Assembly: GCA_964602445.1 (NCBI GenBank)
Contig: CAZRQV010000029.1
Span: 1-24,467, forward strand
Direction of reading: 5' to 3'
Length of the DNA stretch: 24,467 nucleotides
DNA from: HGM12587 sp964602445
GTDB taxonomy: Bacteria; Bacillota; Clostridia; Lachnospirales; Lachnospiraceae
Shown: positions 1 to 8,357 of the stretch, one piece after another
Layout: each line of letters starts with the position of its first letter
How positions within the stretch are numbered: position 1 is the first letter of the stretch
Made by a program: the position numbers and the translations under genes
The notes under the pieces: model-generated
Seen by the model: the letters and a program-made list of their open reading frames with translations, nothing else
Database searches by the model: none
What the model was told of the DNA's origin: nothing

Positions 1-52
1 AGGTTCTTTTTTATTCAATTGGCGCTTTTAATGAATTACAGGAATGCTCCTT

Positions 53-1249
53 TTACTCTATCAATGAATAAATTTTTTTTACTTCTTCTTGATTAGAATA
101 ATCTCTCATCTTACAATTATTTGATAACTGTTTCATTTTTTCGTTATTTTTCAACAAATCTACTATTTGTTTTGCACATTCTTTATTTTTCATTGGCACA
201 ATCATCCCATCTATCCCATGTTCAAGCTGACTTGTAGATGTTTCATACTTCGTAATAACAACTGGTTTTCCTAACAGCTGTGCTTCTCTTACTGCTACAC
301 TCTTACCTTCATATCTGCTGGGCTGAATATACACATCACAAGCTTTAATATACGGATATGGGTTCTCTTTTTTGCCTAATAGAATCACATAATTTTCCAT
401 ATGCTCTTCTGAAATCTGTCGTTTAATCAACTCTTCATCTGGACCAAATCCAATAATATACCATGTTACATTCACACCATATTTTAATATATCCGCACAA
501 ATTTCAGGAATATTATCAAAATTTTTTGCAGTACAATATCTCCCAATAGACAATAACTTAATTCCTTCACACTTCATTTCGTTATCAGTAGGATCAAACT
601 CCTTCATCTGTTTCTTTATTAACGAAACTGGTAATATATTCTCAATAACAATTATTTTTTTCTCTAATTGTGGAAATTTTTTTACAAAACTCTCTTTAGC
701 TGCTGTTGATATTGCACCAATATATTCATAGCTAGACCACATTTTCAACTCTGACTTCACATTAATTTGAACTTTAGAATAATCTGTATGGATCCAAGCC
801 ATTTTCTTTTTTGCCTTTACCTTATGAGCAACAAAATAATGTGGTGTTAAAAAACTAATTGCCATATCATACTCTTTATCACTTTGAATATTAGGAAGTA
901 ATGAATATAAATATTTATGGCTATATTCTAACGCTACCCCACTATCATAAAACTTATGAATTTTTTCGTACATAATTGCATTTACTTTTGCCCAACTACG
1001 AGCCAATGCTAACGCAATATGACCTTCTTTAACTACTTTTTTAATTGGTCTAGCTAAAACTGTATATTCAGAAATTTCCGGTAAAATATTTATATGCTGT
1101 GGAATTTCACGAAACAACACTCCTTCATGATGCAACAAAAACAAATCTACTCGATATTCTTTTGAATCAATTGAATTTAATAACCCCAAAAGACTTCGCT
1201 CTGCCCCGCCAATTTCCATTCCATGAGAAACAATTAGTATATTTTTCAT
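53..1249 (-). CDS. Glycosyltransferase family 4 (GT-B fold)
   Basis: Probably a cytoplasmic retaining glycosyltransferase that adds one sugar to the lipid-linked polysaccharide repeat unit. The 398-aa length is normal for GT4. An N-terminal Gly-rich loop (GGAE, residues 14-17) follows the first beta strand. The C-terminal half has the nucleotide-sugar-binding E-x7-E motif (E314 and E322 in a YEGKSVAVRE context), after an IGRY strand near residue 235. The ATG has a GGAGAT ribosome binding site and overlaps the stop of the preceding GT32 gene by 4 bp, so the two are translationally coupled. It is the last complete gene of the polysaccharide operon in the window. Donor and acceptor sugars cannot be read from the sequence. 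The gene is AT-rich, like its two upstream neighbours. Confidence 0.88.
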   Translation of the reverse strand: MKNILIVSHGMEIGGAERSLLGLLNSIDSKEYRVDLFLLHHEGVLFREIPQHINILPEISEYTVLARPIKKVVKEGHIALALARSWAKVNAIMYEKIHKFYDSGVALEYSHKYLYSLLPNIQSDKEYDMAISFLTPHYFVAHKVKAKKKMAWIHTDYSKVQINVKSELKMWSSYEYIGAISTAAKESFVKKFPQLEKKIIVIENILPVSLIKKQMKEFDPTDNEMKCEGIKLLSIGRYCTAKNFDNIPEICADILKYGVNVTWYIIGFGPDEELIKRQISEEHMENYVILLGKKENPYPYIKACDVYIQPSRYEGKSVAVREAQLLGKPVVITKYETSTSQLEHGIDGMIVPMKNKECAKQIVDLLKNNEKMKQLSNNCKMRDYSNQEEVKKIYSLIE

Positions 1250-1959
1250 TTTTTGAATCTCCTAAAACAATCAACACCGAAATATCTATGAAATATACGG
1301 GTAATTTTATTTCTCGATTTTTGTTTTGAAGTCATCCAAGTTTTCGAATACCAGTGTATCGCATGTGTATTTGAAGTAATGCTTAGAACACCTGTCTGGT
1401 CATTAAACGGACAAAAATACTCTTTAGGATAAATTGTCATAATACCACATTGTTGCTTTGTATTATTTCCCTGTAATCCATATCTTTTTAATACTTCTGT
1501 AAAATAAATACAAATTGTGGTTGTATTATATGATCCATCCTCATTAATAAACGAAAGCTTTTCATAATAATTCAACATCTCCTTCATCAATTCATTATGT
1601 TTATTCTTAGACCAAAGAACTAACCCCGGAGCTACGTATTCATCTGTTTCAAATCCCGCAAATCCCTCAGCTTCTAATAAATCATCAAAACTTTTGATTA
1701 CTTCTACATCAGTATCAAAATACAATCCTCCATATTTTTCCAATGCAAAAAAACGAGCCACATCACTTACAAACGCATACTTTTTAGCTTTATAAGCCTC
1801 TTCCACATATTGGTTCAAATGAATATCAAAATTTTCTTCATTCCATTCCATAATTTCAAAATCTGGGAAAAATTTTTTCCAGCTATTGATACATTTTTCA
1901 ACAATCTGTGGTTTTTTATTTTTTCCAAACCAACAATAATGAATAATTTTCGTATCCAT
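1246..1959 (-). CDS. GT32-type glycosyltransferase (capsule/EPS, DXD motif)
   Basis: A 237-aa protein of the GT32-like family found in capsule and exopolysaccharide loci. It opens with the family signature KIIHYCWFG and carries the metal and nucleotide-sugar-binding DXD as FDTDVEV (D82, D84), after ARFFALEKYGGLY. The open frame extends 9 codons further upstream to a TTG at 1986. I chose the ATG at 1959 because homologous proteins start just before the IHYCWFG strand and because the longer form would overlap the polymerase gene. The ribosome binding site (GGGAGTG) is about 13 nt from this ATG, which is long, so coupling to the upstream stop is likely. The sugar transferred is unknown. Confidence 0.85.
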   Translation of the reverse strand: MDTKIIHYCWFGKNKKPQIVEKCINSWKKFFPDFEIMEWNEENFDIHLNQYVEEAYKAKKYAFVSDVARFFALEKYGGLYFDTDVEVIKSFDDLLEAEGFAGFETDEYVAPGLVLWSKNKHNELMKEMLNYYEKLSFINEDGSYNTTTICIYFTEVLKRYGLQGNNTKQQCGIMTIYPKEYFCPFNDQTGVLSITSNTHAIHWYSKTWMTSKQKSRNKITRIFHRYFGVDCFRRFKK

Positions 1960-1966
1960 AATTTCT

Positions 1967-3040
1967 TTATAACACTCCCATTTCAAAACAATAGAATATA
2001 AAATATAGTATAACCAACAGCAAGTTCACTATCATCTGTGATTTTTTAGTAAATGCATTTTCTACCAAATATGGCATAATAATAAAACCATATAAAGAAG
2101 TATAGATTGCTAATCTTCCTAATAAAATTCCACTTGTAACCATAGCAATTAAATTTAATCCTACTGTAATAATAGACATATTTATACAAATATGAATTAA
2201 TTGATTTGATTCTTTTGCTATTCTATTTTTTTGTACCAATGCTAAAAGCATTGGCATTGCACTAACAAGTACACGTATTGGATGTACTCCATCATCTCCA
2301 CTCTCTTGTACCGTAGCAATGGCACCTTCAAATTCTGTTCCCACAAAAAACTCATCTACTACCAACATATTTTTACTCAAAAGAAACACCATTACAATTG
2401 CCATTATTATAAATAACATTGTTTTTTCATTCCATGCTTTTCCCTGAACAATAAAAACAATCGGCAACATAATAATTGCAGATACATGAACCGTACAAGC
2501 TAACAATACGATAATAGTTAATTTTACATACTCTTTTTTAACCATAAGCGGAAGTGCTGATAAAATCATCACAACTGCTATAAATTGACGCATACCATTC
2601 ATCATCCAACCAATATGACATGCAGATGCTACAAACATATATATACTAATCCAATAATTATCACTATATTTTCTAAAAATCCATATGATCGGAATACTAT
2701 GAATCAAAGCTAAAACCACTCTGAATGCAGTCACACTGTCATTAAAAATGTATTTAATCAAATATTCAATTATAACAAATCCTTGTCCCGATTCCATTTC
2801 TTTAAGATATGCGCCTACATTTTCTTTCGGCAAATTTTGATAAGAACTAATATAAACCGGAACGTCATTAATCGGTGTTCCCATACATGCCAACCAAAAT
2901 ACCGGAACAAATAACAAAATAGCAACAATCAGATGCCATCTCTGTACTTTTACGTCATTTATTAATTCAACACTATAAAATTTTGTTTGTACTACAAATA
3001 TCATTAGAAAAATCATCCATACAAATATATATGTATACAT
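1967..3040 (-). CDS. EpsG-like polysaccharide polymerase, multi-pass membrane protein
   Basis: An approximately 357-aa very hydrophobic protein with around ten predicted membrane segments. It matches the EpsG/Wzy-like family, which joins lipid-linked repeat units on the outer face of the membrane. Supporting features are the NGMRQ motif (residues 148-152) after a membrane segment, the HVSAI motif in a later helix, and a loop after the second helix containing ND and Y residues typical of EpsG proteins. A TTG one codon upstream (3043) is possible. The ATG at 3040 is preferred because AGAGGT lies 8 nt before it. It is the only polymerase candidate in the locus, and no flippase is present inside the window. 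Polymerases are poorly conserved, so the exact subfamily is uncertain. Confidence 0.8.
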   Translation of the reverse strand: MYTYIFVWMIFLMIFVVQTKFYSVELINDVKVQRWHLIVAILLFVPVFWLACMGTPINDVPVYISSYQNLPKENVGAYLKEMESGQGFVIIEYLIKYIFNDSVTAFRVVLALIHSIPIIWIFRKYSDNYWISIYMFVASACHIGWMMNGMRQFIAVVMILSALPLMVKKEYVKLTIIVLLACTVHVSAIIMLPIVFIVQGKAWNEKTMLFIIMAIVMVFLLSKNMLVVDEFFVGTEFEGAIATVQESGDDGVHPIRVLVSAMPMLLALVQKNRIAKESNQLIHICINMSIITVGLNLIAMVTSGILLGRLAIYTSLYGFIIMPYLVENAFTKKSQMIVNLLLVILYFIFYCFEMGVL

Positions 3041-3046
3041 CAACCG

Positions 3047-3850
3047 CTACCTCTTATTTTTATGAAGAATATTATAAATTTTTTGTGGCAACAATCCTAC
3101 TATAATAGGGCGTAAACAATAAATATAATTTTTTTTCTTTAATTTAAATACTTTTATTGCATAGCATTTTACGTATGCCTCATTAATACGATATTTAAAT
3201 TTTCTTCGATTCATTGCATTTCGATCATCGCGCATCATATACAAGGTTTTTTGTATATTCATACCTTGATATCCTTTTTCATACATTTTGATCCACAAAT
3301 GGTAATCTTCTACACGCAACAATTTTTCCGAAACAGAATAGCCTTCTACAGCCAGATATGCCTCTTTTCGAACCATACAGGCCGCATGACAAAATGGGGT
3401 TGTCTTTACAAAATCTTTTTTTTCTGGTTTCGCATCTACGGATGTTTTTCCCCATACACCCGATTCATCAAAAAAATCCATATCTGTACTTACAATTGCA
3501 ATCTCTGGATGTTCATTCAACACCTTTATCTCTTCTTCAAAACGCATCTGTTTCGAAATATCATCTCCATCCATGCGGGCTATATAATCCCCTGTAGCAA
3601 TTTGAAGACATTTATTCAGTGTGTAATTTAATCCCATATTTTGTTCATTACGAAGCAAAATTATTTTATTTGGATATTTCTCTATATAGTTTTCTGCAAT
3701 GCGTGCAGTTTGATCCGTTGAACAATCGTCACACATGATCAATTCCCAGTTTGTATAAGTTTGTTCTAAAATAGAATCTATTGCTTCTGCTAATGTTTCT
3801 TCGCAATTATAGATTCCCATAATAATACTAATTTTTTTATTTAAATCCAT
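3047..3850 (-). CDS. Glycosyltransferase family 2 (GT-A fold)
   Basis: A 267-aa inverting-type GT2 enzyme. The N-terminal nucleotide-binding half begins ISIIMGIYN, with the first acidic motif as MCDDCSTD near residues 39-46. The DXD-type metal site is ARMDGDD (D94-D97). A later RVEDYHLW stretch supplies the general-base ED pair typical of EPS GT2 enzymes. The C-terminus is basic with no clear membrane helix, so it is probably a peripheral cytoplasmic enzyme. Its ATG overlaps the end of the preceding GT4 gene by 14 bp and its stop lies 6 bp before the polymerase start, which supports co-translation within one operon. The sugar specificity is unknown. Confidence 0.88.
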   Translation of the reverse strand: MDLNKKISIIMGIYNCEETLAEAIDSILEQTYTNWELIMCDDCSTDQTARIAENYIEKYPNKIILLRNEQNMGLNYTLNKCLQIATGDYIARMDGDDISKQMRFEEEIKVLNEHPEIAIVSTDMDFFDESGVWGKTSVDAKPEKKDFVKTTPFCHAACMVRKEAYLAVEGYSVSEKLLRVEDYHLWIKMYEKGYQGMNIQKTLYMMRDDRNAMNRRKFKYRINEAYVKCYAIKVFKLKKKNYIYCLRPIIVGLLPQKIYNILHKNKR

Positions 3851-4958
3851 AAATTTTTTTAAGTTCCTGCTTTACTGAAGAAAATTTATATTTCTGTGCA
3901 TCGAAAACTGCTTTTTCAGAAATTTCTTTCTTCATTGTTTCGTCGAGTAACATTTTTTTGACATATTTTTGCATAGCATTTACATCGCTCACAGGCACCA
4001 AATAACCATTTCTTTTATGCTGAATCAGTTCTCGATGTCCACGATTATTGGAGGCTACTACCGGATGTTTCGTCAGCATTGATTCCACCACATTCAACGG
4101 TAATCCCTCTCTCTTACTGCATGCCACAGCTACATCTACAATTCTTTGATATTTTTCCAGATAAGTACAGTACCCAAGCATTTCCACATGTTCCCGAAGA
4201 CCCAATTCTTCAATCAAAGCTTCCAGATGTTCTTTTTCCGGCCCATTTCCGGCAAGCAGCAGCTTCGCTTCCGGAATATCCTTTATCAGATCTTTCATCA
4301 TCCGGATTGCCATTCCCTGATTTTTATTTGGTAAAAGTTCCCCAATGCATAAAATCAGCTTTTCATCATCCGTATATCCCAGCTCTTTTCTCAAAGCACT
4401 TTTTTCTTCTTGATCTACCGGATAGTATCGTTTTTCATCTACACCAACACCATGGATTCGATATACATTACAATGGAATTTTTTCTTTGCCAGTTCATAG
4501 TCTTCCTGTGTGATCGTAATGATCTTATCTGTCAGATGGGAAAAGATTTTCTCGATCGGATAAAATACCATCCAATTTTTTTTAGGTGCCCCCTGGTAAA
4601 AATGAAATCCATGGGCTGTATAAATCAGCTCTGTTCCCCTTTTTCTGGCTTTCTGTGCTGCCAGTCTGGTTACGATTCCACCCATAGGAGTGTTGCAGTG
4701 AATCACATCATATTGTCCTGCATCAATAATTTTTTTTAATTGTTTATAAGCCTTAATATTATCTGTACTCTTCGGTGAACGTGAAAAAGGTACATCATAT
4801 ACTTTTTCTACAAAATCTAATTTCAGACCATTTTTCTCTGCCAGATTATTTCTTGCTGCTACATGCACTTCACAGCCATGCTCATGAAGAACCTGTACCA
4901 ATGCTTTATGAAATTGGCAGATATGGCTTTGTACTGTCGCTGTTAATAATATTTTCAC
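3837..4958 (-). CDS. Glycosyltransferase family 4, EpsD/CapM-like
   Basis: A 373-aa GT-B enzyme resembling the EpsD/CapM subgroup often found second in lipid-linked repeat assembly. The subgroup signature YTAHGFHFYQGAP followed by NW and YPIEK is present at residues 113-137. The C-terminal E-x7-E motif is REGLPLNVVE (E284, E292), and the phosphate-binding region has GNGPEK at 238-243. The start is GTG, with TAGGAG 7 nt upstream and 13 bp after the ligase stop. The gene is clearly less AT-rich than the polymerase, GT32 and ligase genes around it, which suggests a different origin within a mosaic locus. Its position close to the priming enzyme suggests an early transfer, but this is inference. 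Confidence 0.88.
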   Translation of the reverse strand: MKILLTATVQSHICQFHKALVQVLHEHGCEVHVAARNNLAEKNGLKLDFVEKVYDVPFSRSPKSTDNIKAYKQLKKIIDAGQYDVIHCNTPMGGIVTRLAAQKARKRGTELIYTAHGFHFYQGAPKKNWMVFYPIEKIFSHLTDKIITITQEDYELAKKKFHCNVYRIHGVGVDEKRYYPVDQEEKSALRKELGYTDDEKLILCIGELLPNKNQGMAIRMMKDLIKDIPEAKLLLAGNGPEKEHLEALIEELGLREHVEMLGYCTYLEKYQRIVDVAVACSKREGLPLNVVESMLTKHPVVASNNRGHRELIQHKRNGYLVPVSDVNAMQKYVKKMLLDETMKKEISEKAVFDAQKYKFSSVKQELKKIYGFK

Positions 4959-4971
4959 TCCTATACTCCTA

Positions 4972-6552
4972 TTAAAATGGTAAATGTGAATTAATATTTA
5001 AATACATTTTTTCTAACATAGCTCTTTTATCTGTATGTGCAACATTAACAACATTTACATTTAGTGCATACTGCTCTGGATTATTGATTCTTATTATATC
5101 TTTTTGCAATCGATCCTCTATACGATCTTGAAGTTTTGGTCTCAGCATTGTGTAAATTAGTCTTCTACTATTAAATGGTATAGTAATATCATACGAAAGC
5201 ATATGTTCCGCAAATAAACTTTGGCCTTCACCAGCACTAAAACCAAATTCCCAAGACCATAATGTTGTCCAATCACCAACTAATTTAATATCTTCCTCGT
5301 TCATATACTTTTTAATATAATCTTGAAATACTTTTGAAGTTTGGAAATACATACACCGATTTTCGACAAATACTTTATATAATGATGTCAAATATCTTCC
5401 TGTTGGTTTTTTCGGAAATCTCTTTTTAGAATATTTTTTATACCAATATGCCCTAACAATTTCATTTACCCATGATTTGATTTCTAAATCAATTGTATCG
5501 TCATCTATTAATACACTGCGCTTTCTGACTTCATTTTGCTTAATATATCCTATATTTCCACCATTGAAATATATCAACTCATTCACCAATGCGAATTCCC
5601 TCACGGATGCATTATCATTGGGAATTTTTATTAATCTATGAGATAATCCCAATTTTTCACACATTTTAGCTGCAGCATACGCATCTACCGCCTCTTCTGG
5701 TTTTGAAATATAACTAAAATAATCAAATTTTTCATAAATTCCATTTGCCGATGCAAATGTTTCTCCACTATCTTTTCCACCTGTAACAGAAATTGCAAGT
5801 TTATTTTCTTTCCATTTTTCTGCACACAACCGCATTGTTTTTTTCAAAACCTCCGAAGCCTCTGAAAGAACTTCTTGATATTCTTCTTCTGATTTACATT
5901 CTTTTATTGCCTTTATAGGGTAGAAACGTGTTACATTTCCGTTACTACTATAACAATGATTCGGAACTGTTCTTTTTAACTCGCAATATGCTGACATATC
6001 CCCTGGAAGAACATTTCCAAATAGATGAAAATAACGACTCTTTTTCAGTTTTGTAATATATTTATCTTCTTCTAGGTCACATAACCATGCAACGATATTG
6101 GTGTATGATGTAATATAATATTTTCCATTAACAATTCCATAGTATGAAATACGCATCCCAGCACAATCTGACCAATGATATATAACACCATCTTTCTCCA
6201 CTTTCCCAAGAATATAAATTCCAGTTAATGATGCTTCATAATTCCAAAAATCATCTCCATTCAATTTACTCAATTTTTCCAGCAACTTTTTTTCATCATG
6301 TTCCATATCATAAGGATTATATGCATGACCAATCAAGAAAAACATAGTATCATCATTTTCAACAAAATAAAAAGAAACATTTTTTTGAATCAAAAAATTG
6401 TATCCCTTTAAATGATAGACATTCCAATTACCATAAAACGGATACGATGTCATATCAGAAATCTTTGCATTCGTAATCAAAAAACCTCTTTGAAAAAGAT
6501 ACTCTTGATAATCTGTTTTATAATCTAAGATTTCTTTTAAATTTCTATGCAT
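4972..6552 (-). CDS. Asparagine-synthetase-like ATP-dependent amide ligase lacking the glutaminase Cys
   Basis: A 526-aa two-domain protein. Numbering here starts at a TTG one codon upstream (6555); the ATG at 6552 is preferred, with GGAGG 9 nt before it. Residues 1-200 look like the Ntn/class II glutaminase-like half (the DCAGMRISYYG stretch at 130-140 matches the usual D-x2-G-R-x-L-Y-Y), but there is no catalytic Cys at position 2. From about 215 comes the synthetase half, with the ATP-pyrophosphatase loop as SVTGGKDSG (256-264) and a C-terminal acidic/Arg-rich part. The enzyme therefore probably adenylates a carboxylate and passes it to ammonia or an amine without using glutamine. It sits between a 2-hydroxyacid dehydrogenase and a GT4 gene. 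It could also amidate a uronic acid. The gene is strongly AT-rich. Confidence 0.8.
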   Translation of the reverse strand: MHRNLKEILDYKTDYQEYLFQRGFLITNAKISDMTSYPFYGNWNVYHLKGYNFLIQKNVSFYFVENDDTMFFLIGHAYNPYDMEHDEKKLLEKLSKLNGDDFWNYEASLTGIYILGKVEKDGVIYHWSDCAGMRISYYGIVNGKYYITSYTNIVAWLCDLEEDKYITKLKKSRYFHLFGNVLPGDMSAYCELKRTVPNHCYSSNGNVTRFYPIKAIKECKSEEEYQEVLSEASEVLKKTMRLCAEKWKENKLAISVTGGKDSGETFASANGIYEKFDYFSYISKPEEAVDAYAAAKMCEKLGLSHRLIKIPNDNASVREFALVNELIYFNGGNIGYIKQNEVRKRSVLIDDDTIDLEIKSWVNEIVRAYWYKKYSKKRFPKKPTGRYLTSLYKVFVENRCMYFQTSKVFQDYIKKYMNEEDIKLVGDWTTLWSWEFGFSAGEGQSLFAEHMLSYDITIPFNSRRLIYTMLRPKLQDRIEDRLQKDIIRINNPEQYALNVNVVNVAHTDKRAMLEKMYLNINSHLPF

Positions 6553-6586
6553 CAAATGTTTCCTCCAAACCGAACTTCTTAAATTT

Positions 6587-7480
6587 CTAATTTCTTAAAT
6601 TTCCAACAATTATCGCTGCTAATCTCTCCCCATTCCCGTCTCCTACAAAACTATTATGTGGTGTCAGGATCACATGTTCCATTTCCCACAGCGGATGATC
6701 TTCCGTTAATGGTTCCTCTTCAAATACATCCAGAACAGCTCCCCCCAGTTTTTCCTGTAATGCTTTTACCAGTGCTTTCTCACATACCACTGCTCCTCTG
6801 GCAATATTGACAAGCACTGCTCCCGTTTTCATTATCGTAAACATTTCTGCATTGATCAGATGTTTGGTTTCTGCATTCAGCGGCACTGTCAAGACCACAA
6901 TATCCGCCTCCTGCAGCACCTCTTGTAAACAGTCTAATCCTTCCATTCTTTCATAGGATGAATCCTGATGTACAAACTTGTCCACCCCTATTACGTCACA
7001 GCCAAATGCCTGAAACCGCTTGGCACACTCTGTCCCTACACTTCCACAGCCTATAATACAAACCCGTTTTCCTGCCAGTTCTAACAATCCTCTGTGTTTT
7101 TCCCAGCAATGCATTTTCTGATGTTCCTGAAAGAATTTTGCCTGTTTATAGAGCTGTAAAACGCCGCTGATGGCAAATTCCGCCATCGGAATGCTGTAAA
7201 CCCCTCTGGCATTATGAATCACGATTCCATGTTCGTTAACATATTCCATCGGAACCCTGTCAAATCCTGCACTGGTCAGCTGTATATAACGTAAATTTGT
7301 AAATTTATCAATTGGGTGATGTAAAAACAATCCGTTACAGATCACCCCTTCTATCCATGACGCTTCACAAGGAAGTTCATCTTTCTCATACTGCAAAAAA
7401 GCAACAGAATGCCCCTGCTGCTTGATTCTTTCTATGTATTCCTTTGCCTGCTGCCAGGCACCGGTAATCAGCAAGTTCAA
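6587..7480 (-). CDS. D-isomer-specific 2-hydroxyacid dehydrogenase (NAD-type)
   Basis: A 297-aa NAD-dependent oxidoreductase of the phosphoglycerate/hydroxypyruvate reductase family, which interconverts 2-oxo acids and D-2-hydroxy acids in the cytoplasm. The Rossmann loop is GCGSVG (144-149), followed by an acidic residue, D167, that favours NAD over NADP. The catalytic set is complete: R228 in NIARGA, E256 in DVFEEEP and H275 in LTPHNS. The start is TTG, 8 nt after GGAGG; MNLLITG matches the usual first strand. It ends at NLRN, roughly 12-15 residues earlier than many relatives, beside a small duplicated segment. It lies 15 bp after the aldolase gene, so it may reduce the oxo acid the aldolase forms. 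A housekeeping serine-pathway role is less likely given the EPS context. Confidence 0.87.
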   Translation of the reverse strand: MNLLITGAWQQAKEYIERIKQQGHSVAFLQYEKDELPCEASWIEGVICNGLFLHHPIDKFTNLRYIQLTSAGFDRVPMEYVNEHGIVIHNARGVYSIPMAEFAISGVLQLYKQAKFFQEHQKMHCWEKHRGLLELAGKRVCIIGCGSVGTECAKRFQAFGCDVIGVDKFVHQDSSYERMEGLDCLQEVLQEADIVVLTVPLNAETKHLINAEMFTIMKTGAVLVNIARGAVVCEKALVKALQEKLGGAVLDVFEEEPLTEDHPLWEMEHVILTPHNSFVGDGNGERLAAIIVGNLRN

Positions 7481-7495
7481 ATTTCAATCCTCCAT

Positions 7496-8329
7496 TTAAT
7501 GTACGTTCTGACAGATCTTTGCAACCTGTTCCTGAACGATACGCCTGTTCTCTTCAAATTCCTGTACACTGCATTCCCGGCACACTTTTTCATATTCTCT
7601 AATTTCACGAACACCGCGTTCAAAAATATTCCGAGCAGTTTCCAGATCATGAATTTCACTCAGATTGCAGAAACTTCTTGAAAGAATTGCACTGGTAGAA
7701 CCGAGACGATAATGTTCTTTGATTACATATTCGCCCTTTAATAGTCCTTTTCCTAACGATGCAATTCCGCCAAATCCGTACGGAAGCCCTTTTTGTTTTA
7801 TTTTTTTACACAGCATTTCTATTGTCCCATCAGCCAGAACTTCAAACATGAATTTTCTGCCATATCCGAGACTTAGGTCATTTAATCCTATATGGATTTC
7901 ATCGATCCCCGGAATTTCCAGAATTTTATCCACACATTCCACTGCTTCCGGAGTCTCTAATAAAAGAAGAGTTTTTACACGTCCGGCAGTTAGATCTACA
8001 AATTTCCGAACTTCTTCTGCAGTCTTAAAATACGGCAGCATCAAAATATCTGCTCCTGCTTCAATCACTGCATCAATCTCTTCTTTACTTCCACAATATT
8101 CTTCTGTTTTTTCATGGAGCGGATTAATCCGAACCATGACTTCTGATCTAGATACTGCTTCTTTGATCACTCGCACATCATCTGCTGTATGATGGTTCTG
8201 AACTGTATTCATTCCACCCTGACGCTGTGCTTTCCCAATATATTCCATATCCACAAAAATACGTTCCACACCTGCATGTTCCGCTATTTTTGCTACTTCA
8301 GGTTGATTAGTGATGTACATCAGTTTCAT
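7496..8329 (-). CDS. HpcH/HpaI-type aldolase (citrate lyase beta/aldolase family)
   Basis: A 277-aa metal-dependent class II aldolase-like TIM barrel. Relatives reversibly join pyruvate, as an enolate, with an aldehyde to give 4-hydroxy-2-oxo acids. The key positions are visible: FVDMEY (D27), NHH (46-47) supplying the base, R67 in VRINP for enolate stabilisation, and metal ligands E125 in LLLETPEA and D151 in GLNDLS. The ATG follows GGAGGAAGAAT. It lies between the priming sugar transferase and a 2-hydroxyacid dehydrogenase, so its product is probably used to modify the polysaccharide. The substrate is not identifiable. Catabolic HpaI or tartrate/glucarate pathways are unlikely because no such genes are nearby. 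Confidence 0.82.
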   Translation of the reverse strand: MKLMYITNQPEVAKIAEHAGVERIFVDMEYIGKAQRQGGMNTVQNHHTADDVRVIKEAVSRSEVMVRINPLHEKTEEYCGSKEEIDAVIEAGADILMLPYFKTAEEVRKFVDLTAGRVKTLLLLETPEAVECVDKILEIPGIDEIHIGLNDLSLGYGRKFMFEVLADGTIEMLCKKIKQKGLPYGFGGIASLGKGLLKGEYVIKEHYRLGSTSAILSRSFCNLSEIHDLETARNIFERGVREIREYEKVCRECSVQEFEENRRIVQEQVAKICQNVH

Positions 8330-8357
8330 ATTCTTCCTCCGAAACTTTTGCCTTATT

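Noticed and set aside
1..52. Possible start of the next polysaccharide gene on the minus strand, with AAAGGAGC at 46-53 and a TTG at 16-18
   Set aside because: The spacing of about 27 nt is too long, other frames hit stops, and only six codons would be visible.
7719..8192. 157-codon open frame on the plus strand
   Set aside because: It lies wholly opposite the aldolase gene, has no ribosome binding site and shows no domain features; it is a shadow frame.
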